From an uncultured Bacteroidia bacterium (GTDB taxonomy: Bacteria; Bacteroidota; Bacteroidia; Bacteroidales; UBA932): a stretch of 57,377 bases of DNA. The notes under the pieces were generated by a model that saw only the letters and a list, made by a program, of their open reading frames with translations, was not told where the DNA came from and did not search any database. Numbering within the stretch: position 1 is the first letter of the stretch; every line of letters starts with the position of its first letter. Below, in pieces: positions 16,372-25,900 of this stretch. A program made the translations under genes and the position numbers. The stretch is from the NCBI GenBank assembly GCA_902795735.1, contig CADBMD010000126.1, positions 1 through 57,377 on the forward strand. The letters run 5' to 3'.

Positions 16372-18354
16372 ATGAAGAAACTCAAGAAAATTTACCAGAC
16401 TGATCCTTATCTGGAGCCATTCTCGGAGGCTATAGAAGCCCGACATTCCCGCATCCTTGCCGCCAGGGAGAGGATCGTCGGTCCCGAAGGCGGGCCGCTC
16501 TCGAAAAAGGTGAACAATCATCTTTACTATGGCCTTCATAAGCAGGAAGATGGTTCATGGATTATCCGCGAGTGGGCGCCGAATGCTACCAAGATCCATC
16601 TGATCGGCGACTTCAACAATTGGAAAAGGACCGGAGCCTATGAGTTCAAGGCAGTCGGGATGGGAAACTGGGAACTGAAGCTTGACGGCATATTCCTTTC
16701 TCATGGAGACCTCTACAAACTCTTTATCGAGTGGCCAGGAGGCGGGGGAGAAAGGATTCCGGCGTATTGCACCCGCCTCGTACAGGATCCGGTGACGAAG
16801 GTTTTCTGCGCTGAAGTCTGGGATCCTGCGGAGGAATATTCATGGAAGCATGACAGAGTGCTCCGGAGGCCGCATCCGCTCATCTACGAATGCCACATCG
16901 GCATGAGTTCGGAAGAGCCCAAGGTCTCGACATTCAATGAATTCCGCGCCAATGTCCTTCCAAGGGTACGGAACCTGGGCTATGACACGATCCAGATAAT
17001 GGCTCTTCAGGAGCATCCTTACTACGGCTCTTTCGGCTACCAGGTCTCGAATTTCTTTGCCTTGAGTTCCCGTTTCGGGACTCCGGAAGAGTTCAAGGCT
17101 CTGGTTGACGAGGCTCACGGGATGGGCATCGCTGTCGTGATGGACATCGTCCATTCCCACAGCGTCGACAATGAGGCAGAAGGACTCAGCCTTTTCGACG
17201 GACGTGATGACTTGTATTTCTACCAAGGCCCTCAGGGACATCATCCTGCATGGGGCTCCAGGTGTTTCGACTATGGAAAGGATGAGGTCGTGAGGTTCCT
17301 GCTCTCCAACTGCAAGTTCTGGCTGGAGGAGTACCATCTTGACGGCTTCAGGTTCGACGGGGTCACCAGCATGATCTACTGGGACCACGGGCTTGGAAAA
17401 GATTTCGGGGATTATGCTTTGTACTTCGACCAGGGCGTGGATGAGAATGCCGTGACTTACCTGGCTTTGGCAAACATGCTCATCAAGGAGATCAAGCCTT
17501 CTGCGGTGACGATCGCCGAAGATGTCAGCGGCATGGCCGGCCTTGCCGCCCCTTTCGAAGCCGGCGGAGTAGGATTCGGCTTCAGGATGGCAATGGGCAT
17601 AGCAGACCATTGGATCAAGTGGATCAAGGAAAGGACCGATGAGCAATGGAGCCCCGGGGAAATCTGGTTCGAACTTACCAACAAGAGGGCTGACGAGAAG
17701 ACCATCAGCTATGCTGAGTGTCATGACCAGGCCCTTGTCGGCGACAAGACAATCATCTTCAGGCTCATCGACAAGGAGATGTATTTCTCTATGAACAAGG
17801 GGTCCGGGAACCTGCTTGTGGACAGGGGAGTCGCCCTCCATAAGCTGATAAGGCTTGCCACACTGGGCACTGCAGGGGACGGCTACCTCAATTTCATGGG
17901 GAACGAGTTCGGCCATCCGGAATGGATCGATTTCCCAAGGGAGGGGAATGGGTGGAGTTTCGAACACGCCAGGAGGCTCTGGTCCCTTGCCGACAAGGAT
18001 TATCTTCGCTACCATTGCCTGCAGGATTTCGACAAGGCCATGGTGCATCTGGTAAAGCGCTATGGCGTGCTGGCGGCAAGGCCGGAGCTCCTTAGAGCCG
18101 ATGAGGAGAAGAAAATCTTGATATTCAAACGTAAAAACTGTATCTTTGCCCTGAATTTCAACCCGGTAGGCTCGTTCACCGATTATGGCTTCCAATGCCC
18201 TGAAGGACATTATGTCAAAGTCCTTGATTCTGATGCTGCTGCGTTTGATGGTTTTTCCCGTCTGGACAATGACGGGGAACATTTTACCGTTGACGGTCAG
18301 TTGAGGCTCTACCTCCCCAGCCGTTGTGCGGTTGTTTTGATTGAAAAGAATTGA
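16372..18354 (+). CDS. glgB: 1,4-alpha-glucan branching enzyme (GH13)
   Basis: Makes alpha-1,6 branches in glycogen. The 660-residue protein has an N-terminal CBM48-like domain (IREWAPNATKIHLIGDFNNW, about 64-85), a GH13 barrel and a C-terminal beta domain. The catalytic nucleophile is D329 in DGFRFDGV, the acid/base E383 in IAEDVSG, and the third carboxylate D452 in AECHDQ. The LYYGLHK opening and YAECHDQ block resemble the eukaryote-like branching enzymes. It leads the plus-strand glycogen cluster; the debranching homologue starts 18 bases after it. A weak TATATTTA element sits at 16347-16354. The stop lies in a ten-base tandem repeat. Confidence 0.95.
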   Translation: MKKLKKIYQTDPYLEPFSEAIEARHSRILAARERIVGPEGGPLSKKVNNHLYYGLHKQEDGSWIIREWAPNATKIHLIGDFNNWKRTGAYEFKAVGMGNWELKLDGIFLSHGDLYKLFIEWPGGGGERIPAYCTRLVQDPVTKVFCAEVWDPAEEYSWKHDRVLRRPHPLIYECHIGMSSEEPKVSTFNEFRANVLPRVRNLGYDTIQIMALQEHPYYGSFGYQVSNFFALSSRFGTPEEFKALVDEAHGMGIAVVMDIVHSHSVDNEAEGLSLFDGRDDLYFYQGPQGHHPAWGSRCFDYGKDEVVRFLLSNCKFWLEEYHLDGFRFDGVTSMIYWDHGLGKDFGDYALYFDQGVDENAVTYLALANMLIKEIKPSAVTIAEDVSGMAGLAAPFEAGGVGFGFRMAMGIADHWIKWIKERTDEQWSPGEIWFELTNKRADEKTISYAECHDQALVGDKTIIFRLIDKEMYFSMNKGSGNLLVDRGVALHKLIRLATLGTAGDGYLNFMGNEFGHPEWIDFPREGNGWSFEHARRLWSLADKDYLRYHCLQDFDKAMVHLVKRYGVLAARPELLRADEEKKILIFKRKNCIFALNFNPVGSFTDYGFQCPEGHYVKVLDSDAAAFDGFSRLDNDGEHFTVDGQLRLYLPSRCAVVLIEKN

Positions 18355-18360
18355 AAAGAA
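18341..18360 (+). repeat. Ten-base tandem duplication across the glgB stop codon
   Basis: TTGAAAAGAA occurs twice head to tail (18341-18350 and 18351-18360). The glgB stop TGA at 18352-18354 is in the second copy. Gain or loss of one unit would shift the frame at the C-terminus of GlgB or move the stop relative to the next gene. Confidence 0.85.
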
Positions 18361-18372
18361 CTGAATTTAGAT

Positions 18373-20310
18373 ATGGCATTCTTGAAATTCAACAAGGCGG
18401 AACTGGTCAACCTTTCGTATTCATTGAAAAGGGAGATCATCTGCGCCAACAAGACCGGAGCCTATTGCAACACTTCCATCGTCACCTGCAACACCCGCAG
18501 GTATCACGGCCTGCTCGCCGTGCCTGTCGACAAGTTCGGAGGCAGGAAGCACCTGTTGCTTTCTGCCATGGATGAGAGCCTTATCCTTGGAGGGAAGCAG
18601 TTCAACCTTGGAATCCATTGCTATGGCGACATCTATGAGCCCCGCGGTCATAAGTATATCATTGATTTCGAGGCTGATCCTGTGCCTAAGATCACTTACC
18701 GCATCGGTGGCACCATATTCACCAAGACAATCCTTCTGGTCCCGGATTCAGACCAGGTCCTGATCAAGTACGAAATCATCAGCTCGCCGGGCAAGGAGAA
18801 AATCCTCCTTACACCTTTCCTCGCTTTCCGTGACATCCATGCCCTGACGCAGGAGAATCCAAATGCCAGGACAGAAGGTTGGGAGATCCGTTCCGGCATG
18901 GCTTGGAAACTCTACGAGGGTTTCCCGGACCTGAACATCCAGTTCAACACAAAGGAGGTCAAGTTCATCCAGACCCCATGCTGGTACAAGGGCATAACTT
19001 ACTCCGATGAGTACCGTCGTGGATTCGACTGCAGGGAGGACCTTTATGTTCCCGGGCACTTCGAGGCTGAACTGGACGAGGGAGAGTCCATCGTGATGTC
19101 CGCATCGGTTGAAGAGGTCAATCCCGTCCAGCTGAAGCGCCATTTCTCATCCTTGCTTTCCAAGGTGCCTCCTATCACTTCCTATCACGACCAGCTCAAG
19201 CATTGTGCAGACCTCCTGGTCCAGGACAGGGGAGGCAGGAAGAAAATCACTGCAGGCTTCTCATGGATGTACACAGGCCTGTTGAGAGAGACCATCATGG
19301 CGGTCCCCGGCCTGACTCTTTATGCCAACGGAGACAAGGCATCTTTCGAGGAGATCATAGACAATCTCATCGAGGATGAGCAGGAACGTCTTTTCCATAA
19401 GACCACACAGGTCGAAGCGCCTTTGAGACTTGCCATTGCGCTGGGTGGCTACATAGATTTCGGTGCCGACGGCAAAAAGGTCTGGAAGAAATACGGCAGC
19501 ACCTTGAAAAAGATACTTGAAAGCTATCTTCCGGGCAGGAGAGATGAAGTGGCCATGCAGCCTAACGGTCTCCTTTGGGCTCAGCTTGATGGCTGGGCGC
19601 TTTCATGGATGAATGCTTACATCGACGGCCGTCCGGTTACGGAGAGGGCAGGCTACCAGGTGGAAACCAATGCATTGTGGTACCATTCGATCTGTTTCGC
19701 TCTCGACATGGAAAAGAAATACGGTGACCCTGAAGGTGGATTCGTCAAGGAATGGACCAGGATCAAAGACCTGGTCAAAGAGAACTTCCAAGCTACTTTC
19801 TGGAACCCTCAGGCAGGTTATCTTGCAGATTATGTGGACAATGGCGGCCAGCACATGGAAGTGCGCCCCAACATGCTGTATGCCCTGCTTGGCGAAGGCT
19901 CGCTCGTGGAGCCGGAGATCGCAAAGTCTGTGCTGCGTGTCGTCGACAACGAGCTCGTGACGAGGCGTGGAATCCGTACGCTGTCTCCCAGGAGCGCTGA
20001 CTATAAGGGTGTCTATGAAGGTACGCAATATGAAAGGGACCTTGCCTATCATGGAGGGAGCACCCGAGTGTATCTTCTGGCGCCTTATGCCGAAGCCAGT
20101 TTCCGAATCAAGGGCCAGGCTTTTGTCAAGAAGGCCGAATGGTTGATCGAGGGCTTCTTCGAGGATCTCAACAAGCATGGAGTCGGAGCATTCTCCGAGC
20201 TTTATGACGGGGATCCGCCCCATGAGCCTCACGGGGCCATTTCGTCAGCCCTGAGCACATCCGCCCTCCTGACGGTAGGCTACATAATAGAAAAAAACAG
20301 GGAGATCTAG
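18373..20310 (+). CDS. Glycogen debranching enzyme homologue (amylo-alpha-1,6-glucosidase family)
   Basis: A 645-residue protein with the Bacteroidota debranching layout: an N-terminal beta domain (NRSGAY-like block as NKTGAYCNTSIVTCNTRRYHGLL) and a C-terminal (alpha/alpha)6 glucosidase domain. By recall of the family, several conserved blocks are altered. The usual WGRDTF reads LLRETI (E306), TWMDA reads SWMNA (N414), RPNQ reads RPNM, and HQGTVW reads HGGSTRVY. RTLSPRSADYKGVYEG and VETNALWYHS remain typical. It is thus either a divergent active enzyme or one with altered catalysis. It lies 18 bases after glgB and four before the GT4 gene, in the middle of the glycogen cluster. Confidence 0.85.
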   Translation: MAFLKFNKAELVNLSYSLKREIICANKTGAYCNTSIVTCNTRRYHGLLAVPVDKFGGRKHLLLSAMDESLILGGKQFNLGIHCYGDIYEPRGHKYIIDFEADPVPKITYRIGGTIFTKTILLVPDSDQVLIKYEIISSPGKEKILLTPFLAFRDIHALTQENPNARTEGWEIRSGMAWKLYEGFPDLNIQFNTKEVKFIQTPCWYKGITYSDEYRRGFDCREDLYVPGHFEAELDEGESIVMSASVEEVNPVQLKRHFSSLLSKVPPITSYHDQLKHCADLLVQDRGGRKKITAGFSWMYTGLLRETIMAVPGLTLYANGDKASFEEIIDNLIEDEQERLFHKTTQVEAPLRLAIALGGYIDFGADGKKVWKKYGSTLKKILESYLPGRRDEVAMQPNGLLWAQLDGWALSWMNAYIDGRPVTERAGYQVETNALWYHSICFALDMEKKYGDPEGGFVKEWTRIKDLVKENFQATFWNPQAGYLADYVDNGGQHMEVRPNMLYALLGEGSLVEPEIAKSVLRVVDNELVTRRGIRTLSPRSADYKGVYEGTQYERDLAYHGGSTRVYLLAPYAEASFRIKGQAFVKKAEWLIEGFFEDLNKHGVGAFSELYDGDPPHEPHGAISSALSTSALLTVGYIIEKNREI

Positions 20311-20314
20311 GGAT

Positions 20315-21604
20315 ATGAGAGTTTTGATGTTCGGGTGGGAGTTTCCTCCCCACATTGCAGGTGGTCTCGGTACCGCCTGCTATGGAATAGTCAAAGGGCT
20401 CGCCAACAACGGAGTCGAGACCATATTCGTCATGCCTTCCGCATCAGGCGATGAGGACCAGAGCGTGGCCAGGATCATCAATGCCAGCGATGTCGAGGTG
20501 GATGCAGTGGGAGCTTCCGTGGACGAGTTCCTCCACATGGTCAAATTTGTCCGTGTGGGTTCCAACATCGTTCCTTATGTGGATCCTGAAGAGTTCCACG
20601 AGATGGTTGAAGCCGAGAAAAGGCTGATTGCAGAAGGTTCTGCAGGTCACAAAGGAGAGAAATACCGCTTCTCCGGGAAGTATGGTTCCAACCTCATGGA
20701 AGAGGTTGCCCGCTATGCAATGGTGGGCGGCACCATAGCCCTCGAGCATAAGGACGAGTTCGACCTTATCCATGCCCATGACTGGCTTACCTACCTGGCC
20801 GGGATCGCGGCCAAGGAACTGACCGGGAAACCTTTGGTAGTCCATGTCCATGCCACTTCTTTCGACAGGGGAACAGAGGACATGATCGACACCAGGGTCT
20901 TTGACATAGAAAAGAGGGGAATGGCAGCTGCCGACAAGGTGATTGCCGTGAGCGACCTGACCAGGAACATAGTGATCAACAAGTACGGGATATCTCCGGA
21001 CAAGGTTGTCACTGTCCATAATGCCGTCGATTTCAGCGGCAGGGAGAATGTCCAGGTCGAGAGGGGGATACGCGACAAGGTGGTGACCTTCCTTGGAAGG
21101 ATCACTTTCCAGAAGGGTCCTGAATATTTCATCGAAGCTGCAGCCAAGGTCCTGAAGAGGACCGACGGAGTGCGTTTCGTCATGGCCGGAAGCGGCGACA
21201 TGATGAACCGTTGCATCAGGCATGCTGCACGCCTTGGAATATCCGACAGGTTCCATTTCACCGGTTTCTTGAGAGGAGCCGAAGTCCAGAAGATGTTCGC
21301 ACTCTCCGATGTGTACATCATGCCTTCTGTCTCAGAGCCTTTCGGGATATCTCCCCTGGAGGCTATGAGAACCAACGTTCCGTCCATCATCTCCAACCAG
21401 AGCGGTGCCGCCGAAGTCCTGAAATATGCCTTCAAGGTCGACTTCTGGGATGTGGATGCCATGGCCGATGACATCTATGCCTTGCTGAAGTATCCTGCCC
21501 TCGCGGACTTCGCCGCCAAGCAGGGCTTCGATGAAGTCAACAGGCTCAAGTGGGACATAGCCACGGCCAAGATGAAGAAAGTTTATGAATCCGTCATAAA
21601 ATAA
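20315..21604 (+). CDS. GT4/GT5-type glycosyltransferase, probable glycogen synthase
   Basis: A GT-B fold transferase of 429 residues. The N-terminus MRVLMFGWEFPPHIAGGLGT holds the glycogen-synthase-like glycine-rich acceptor-side motif; the second domain has TFLGRITFQKGPEYFIEAA and the nucleotide-sugar-binding EPFGISPLEAM with its E-x7-E pattern (near residue 342). It is not a close GlgA match, but its place between the debranching homologue and the GH57 amylase points to alpha-glucan elongation. The sugar donor (UDP- or ADP-glucose) cannot be told. Note that the fusion gene 22957-27195 encodes a second synthase-type domain. Confidence 0.85.
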   Translation: MRVLMFGWEFPPHIAGGLGTACYGIVKGLANNGVETIFVMPSASGDEDQSVARIINASDVEVDAVGASVDEFLHMVKFVRVGSNIVPYVDPEEFHEMVEAEKRLIAEGSAGHKGEKYRFSGKYGSNLMEEVARYAMVGGTIALEHKDEFDLIHAHDWLTYLAGIAAKELTGKPLVVHVHATSFDRGTEDMIDTRVFDIEKRGMAAADKVIAVSDLTRNIVINKYGISPDKVVTVHNAVDFSGRENVQVERGIRDKVVTFLGRITFQKGPEYFIEAAAKVLKRTDGVRFVMAGSGDMMNRCIRHAARLGISDRFHFTGFLRGAEVQKMFALSDVYIMPSVSEPFGISPLEAMRTNVPSIISNQSGAAEVLKYAFKVDFWDVDAMADDIYALLKYPALADFAAKQGFDEVNRLKWDIATAKMKKVYESVIK

Positions 21605-21610
21605 TCAGTC

Positions 21611-22960
21611 ATGAAAAAGAGCATATGCCTATATTTCCAAGTCCATCAGCCCACGCGTCTGAGGCTGTACCGGTTCTTTGACATCGGCAAGGACTCTCAT
21701 TACTACGATGATTTCACTGACAGGACTATCCTTCACAGGATAGCCCAGAGATGCTACCTGCCCATGAACAGGCTCCTCCTGGAACTTATCAGGAAGCATG
21801 AGGGCGAATTCAAGGTGGCTTTCTCCATCACCGGGTCGGTCCTGGAGCAGTTCGACCGTTATGAACCGGAGGTCATCGAAAGCTTCAAGGAACTGGCAGC
21901 TACAGGCTGTGTCGAATTCCTGGCGGAGACTTACTATCACTCCCTTGCTTCCCTTGCCAACGAAGGTGAATTCCGTCATCAGGTCCTGAAGCATGTCAAG
22001 GCTGTCGAGGATCATTTCGGAGTTACCCCGACCGCATTCAGGAACACCGAGCTTATCTATTCCGACAACATCGGCAAGCAGGTCTATGACCTTGGATTCA
22101 AGACCATGCTCACCGAGGGTGCACGTCACATACTCGGATGGAAGAGTCCGGACTATGTCTATTCGAACCCCATCCAGAAGCATCTCAAACTCTTGCTCAG
22201 GAACTATTCCCTCAGCGATGATATTTCCTTCAGGTTCTCTGACAGGAGTTGGAAGGACTGGCCCCTCACGGCGGACAAGTTCCTTTCCTGGCTGAAAGCC
22301 GCCGATGGGGAGATCATCAACCTGTTCATGGACTACGAGACTTTCGGCGAACATCAGAGAGAATCCACGGGGATATTCGAATTCATGCGTTTCCTTCCTG
22401 AGACCATCCTGCGTGAAGGATCCTTCGAGTTCACCACTCCGACCCTTGCCACCCGGAAGCACAAGGCCATTGCCGAGCTGGATGTTCCCGATCCCATCTC
22501 ATGGGCGGACGAAGAGAGGGATGTCACTGCATGGCTGGGGAATGAACTTCAGCAGGACGCTTACAATAAGCTCTACGACCAGGCAGAGAAACTGGCCCTG
22601 TTGAATGATGCAGTGCTGTGGGAGGATTTCGGCCACCTGCAGGAGAGCGACCACCTCTACTACATGAGTACCAAATTCTTCTCAGACGGCGAGGTCCATC
22701 GTTATTTCAATCCCTACAACACGCCCTACGAGGCATTCATCAACTATATGAATGCCCTCAGCGATTTCATCATCAGGATCGATGATGCTGTCGCCACTTT
22801 CGGGCTGAAGCCGGTTCCTTCCGAGAAGAAGCCGGCCGGACAGGCACGCCCGGCCCAGGCAAAAGCACCAGCCAGGGCACCCAAGGCAGTAAAACCCAAA
22901 CCGGCCAGGAGCGCGAGCCCCAAGGCCACTAAACCAGTAAAAAAGAAAACGACTAAATGA
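21611..22960 (+). CDS. GH57 alpha-amylase-type hydrolase with a basic C-terminal tail
   Basis: A 449-residue GH57 enzyme acting on alpha-glucans. HQPTRL near the N-terminus is the first GH57 region; the nucleophile is E147 in FRNTELIY and the acid is D241 in FMDYETFGEH. No signal peptide is present, so it is cytoplasmic and suits internal glycogen turnover. The catalytic part ends near residue 400; the last 45 or so residues are a disordered Lys/Ala/Pro-rich tail (for example KAPARAPKAVKPKPARS) resembling histone H1 tails. It ends in ATGA shared with the start of the synthase-phosphorylase fusion (22957-22960). Confidence 0.9.
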   Translation: MKKSICLYFQVHQPTRLRLYRFFDIGKDSHYYDDFTDRTILHRIAQRCYLPMNRLLLELIRKHEGEFKVAFSITGSVLEQFDRYEPEVIESFKELAATGCVEFLAETYYHSLASLANEGEFRHQVLKHVKAVEDHFGVTPTAFRNTELIYSDNIGKQVYDLGFKTMLTEGARHILGWKSPDYVYSNPIQKHLKLLLRNYSLSDDISFRFSDRSWKDWPLTADKFLSWLKAADGEIINLFMDYETFGEHQRESTGIFEFMRFLPETILREGSFEFTTPTLATRKHKAIAELDVPDPISWADEERDVTAWLGNELQQDAYNKLYDQAEKLALLNDAVLWEDFGHLQESDHLYYMSTKFFSDGEVHRYFNPYNTPYEAFINYMNALSDFIIRIDDAVATFGLKPVPSEKKPAGQARPAQAKAPARAPKAVKPKPARSASPKATKPVKKKTTK

Positions 22961-25900
22961 CAAAAGAACTGATCAATCCGGACTACCTGTTTGAGGTAAG
23001 CTGGGAAGTCTGCAACAAGGTAGGAGGCATCTACACGGTGATAGCGACCAAGTCGCTTTTCCTCAAGCAGCAACTGCACAAGCATCATATCCTCATAGGC
23101 CCGGATGTCTGGATGGATACTGAAAGCAATCCCGACTTCATAGAAGACAATCACCTTTACAGCCTGTGGAAAGCTCATGCCGCTTCGGAGGGTCTCCGGG
23201 TGCGGCTGGGTCGTTGGAACGTGCCAGGAAAACCCATAGCGATCCTTGTGGATTTCAAGCAGTTCCTGACCAGACAGAACGAAATCCTCACTGAATATTG
23301 GAGACGGTTCGGCGTGGATTCCATCACCGGGAACTGGGACTACAAGGAGAATGTCCTCTTCGGTTATGCCGCAGGACACGTGATAGAGAGTTTCTACAAG
23401 TTCAATCTCAATGCCGCGGACAAGGTCGTGGCGCAGTTCCACGAGTGGCAGACAGGGGCCGGCCTTCTTTACTTGAAGAGTACGGAACTCCCCGTGGCTA
23501 CTGTGTTTACAACTCATGCTACAGTGATCGGACGCTGCCTGGCTGGAAACAATCTCCCTCTGTACGACTCCATGTCACTTTATGACGGGGACCAGAAAGC
23601 TCAGCAGTTCGGGGTGGTGGCCAGGCATTCGATAGAGAAGATCTCCGCGAAGAATTCCGATGTGTTCACTACCGTCAGCGAAATTACCGCAAGGGAATGC
23701 GAACACTTCCTTGGACGTGCAGTTGATGTCGTGACTCCCAATGGATTCGAGAACAGTATCACGCCTGCTACAGATGAACTGTTTGACCAGAAGCGCAAGG
23801 AAGCCAGGGCGAGGCTCATAGAGGTGGCGACGGCGATGTCCGGCGAAGATGTCTCCAAGGATGCGATCCTGATCGGAATAGGAGGACGTTACGAGTATCG
23901 CAACAAAGGCATTGATGTGTTCATAGATGCACTGAAGAAGCTTTCCGACACTGATCCAGCCGGACGCGACATCCAGGCATTCATCATGATCCCTTCCGGA
24001 CACAACGGCGCCGACAAGGAACTTGCCGCCAAGCTTGCAGGAAAAGATTCTTCCTACACTACCCAGACTTCCCATTATCTGATGGATCCCTGGTCCGATG
24101 TGGTGACCCGCCGCTTCAGGGAGCTTGGATTCAACAATGCACGCGGGAGTCGTGTCAAAGTCTATTTCATCCCGTCCTATCTCAACGGGCATGACGGAAT
24201 ATTCAACAAGTCCTACTACGACCTCCTGGTCGGCCTTGACCTTACCTTGTTCCCTTCCTATTATGAGCCTTGGGGCTATACTCCTCTGGAGAGCCTGGCT
24301 TTCAGGATTCCGTCGCTTACGACGAGCCTTTCCGGATTCGGAGCCTGGGTCACATCCCATTATGACAAGGAACACCCTGGAATCACCGTTCTGCCCAGGA
24401 ATGATTCCAACTATTTCGAAGTCGTCGACGGTGTGGTCGAGAGGGTCAAGGAGATTGCCGCTCTCGATGATGAAGGGCGAAAGGCCTACATGGCTTCGGC
24501 AAAGGATGTCTCCACGATAGCTCTCTGGGAAAACCAGATCAGATACTATCAGCAGGCATATTCAACCGCCCTCGGGAAAGTGGTTGAATCAAGAGGTGCG
24601 TTCCCGGATGAACTTAACAAAGATAAACCCATGGTGTACAATAAGATAGAAGTAAACAACCCGTCGTGGAAGAGCGTCATGGTGACGCGTCACCTTCCGG
24701 AAGCCCTGTCAGGGCTCGAAACCCTTTCCAAGAACCTTTGGTGGTGCTGGAATGAATCTGCCAAGGCCTTGTTCAAGGTAATCGACCCGGATGTCTGGCA
24801 TTTCACCAAGCACAACCCGATGGCTCTGCTGGACATAGTGAGCCTGAAGCGGTTCAAGGCCCTGGCGAAGGATGAGGCCTTCATGAAGAACTACAAGTCC
24901 GTCATGGACGAATTCAATGCCTACATGGCCATGAAATCGGAGCGTACCACTCCTTCCATCGCCTATTTCTGCATGGAATATGGCCTCGACACTTCCCTGA
25001 AGATCTATTCCGGAGGCCTTGGAATCCTTGCAGGAGACTACCTCAAGGAGACCAGCGACATGAATGTCAACCTCGTGGCCGTGGGTTTCCTTTACAGGTA
25101 CGGCTATTTCACCCAGGTCCTGACCGGCCAGGGAGAACAAGTCGCCCAGTACGATGCCCAGGACTTCACTAAGATACCTGCCCAGCCGGTTCTCGATCCG
25201 GCAGGAAACTGGATGACTACCAGCGTTGCATTCCCGGGCAGGAACATAACTGCAAGGATCTGGAAGGTCGCGGTCGGAAGGACTGACCTCTATCTGCTTG
25301 ACACTGACTATGAGGCAAATATTCCCGAAGATCGCCAGGTGACTTATCATCTTTATGGGGGAGACTGGGAGAACCGCCTGAAGCAGGAACTCTTGCTTGG
25401 TGTCGGAGGAATCAGGGCTTTGAGGAACCTTGGGATCAATCCTCAGATTTATCACTGCAATGAGGGCCATGCCGCTTTCACCGGTTTGGAGAGGCTTCGT
25501 GAATATGTCCAGGAGGAAAACCTTGACTTCGGCGAGGCTCTGGAGGTCGTGAAGGCTTCTTCACTTTTCACTACCCACACTCCTGTCCCTGCTGGACATG
25601 ACTCCTTCGATGAAGGCCTTCTAAGAAAGTATATCGGCCATTATCCCCAGAGGCTGAAGATCGATTGGGAAACGATGATGGCCCTTGGAAAACCCAACGG
25701 GCAGAATCCTGACGAGAAGTTCAGCATGAGTTTCCTTGCATCCAGCCTTTCCCAGAACGTCAACGGGGTGTCTTGGCTCCATGGTGAAGTCAGCAAGGAC
25801 ATCTTCAACAGGATGTATCCGGGTTACCTGCCAGAGGAACTCTTCATCAGCTATGTTACCAACGGCGTCCATTACCCGACTTGGACGGCGGCTGAGTGGC

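Noticed and set aside
16840..18282. A 480-codon open frame antisense to glgB
   Set aside because: It lies entirely inside a convincing branching-enzyme gene, has no recognisable domain, and is explained by codon usage that leaves few stops on the opposite strand.
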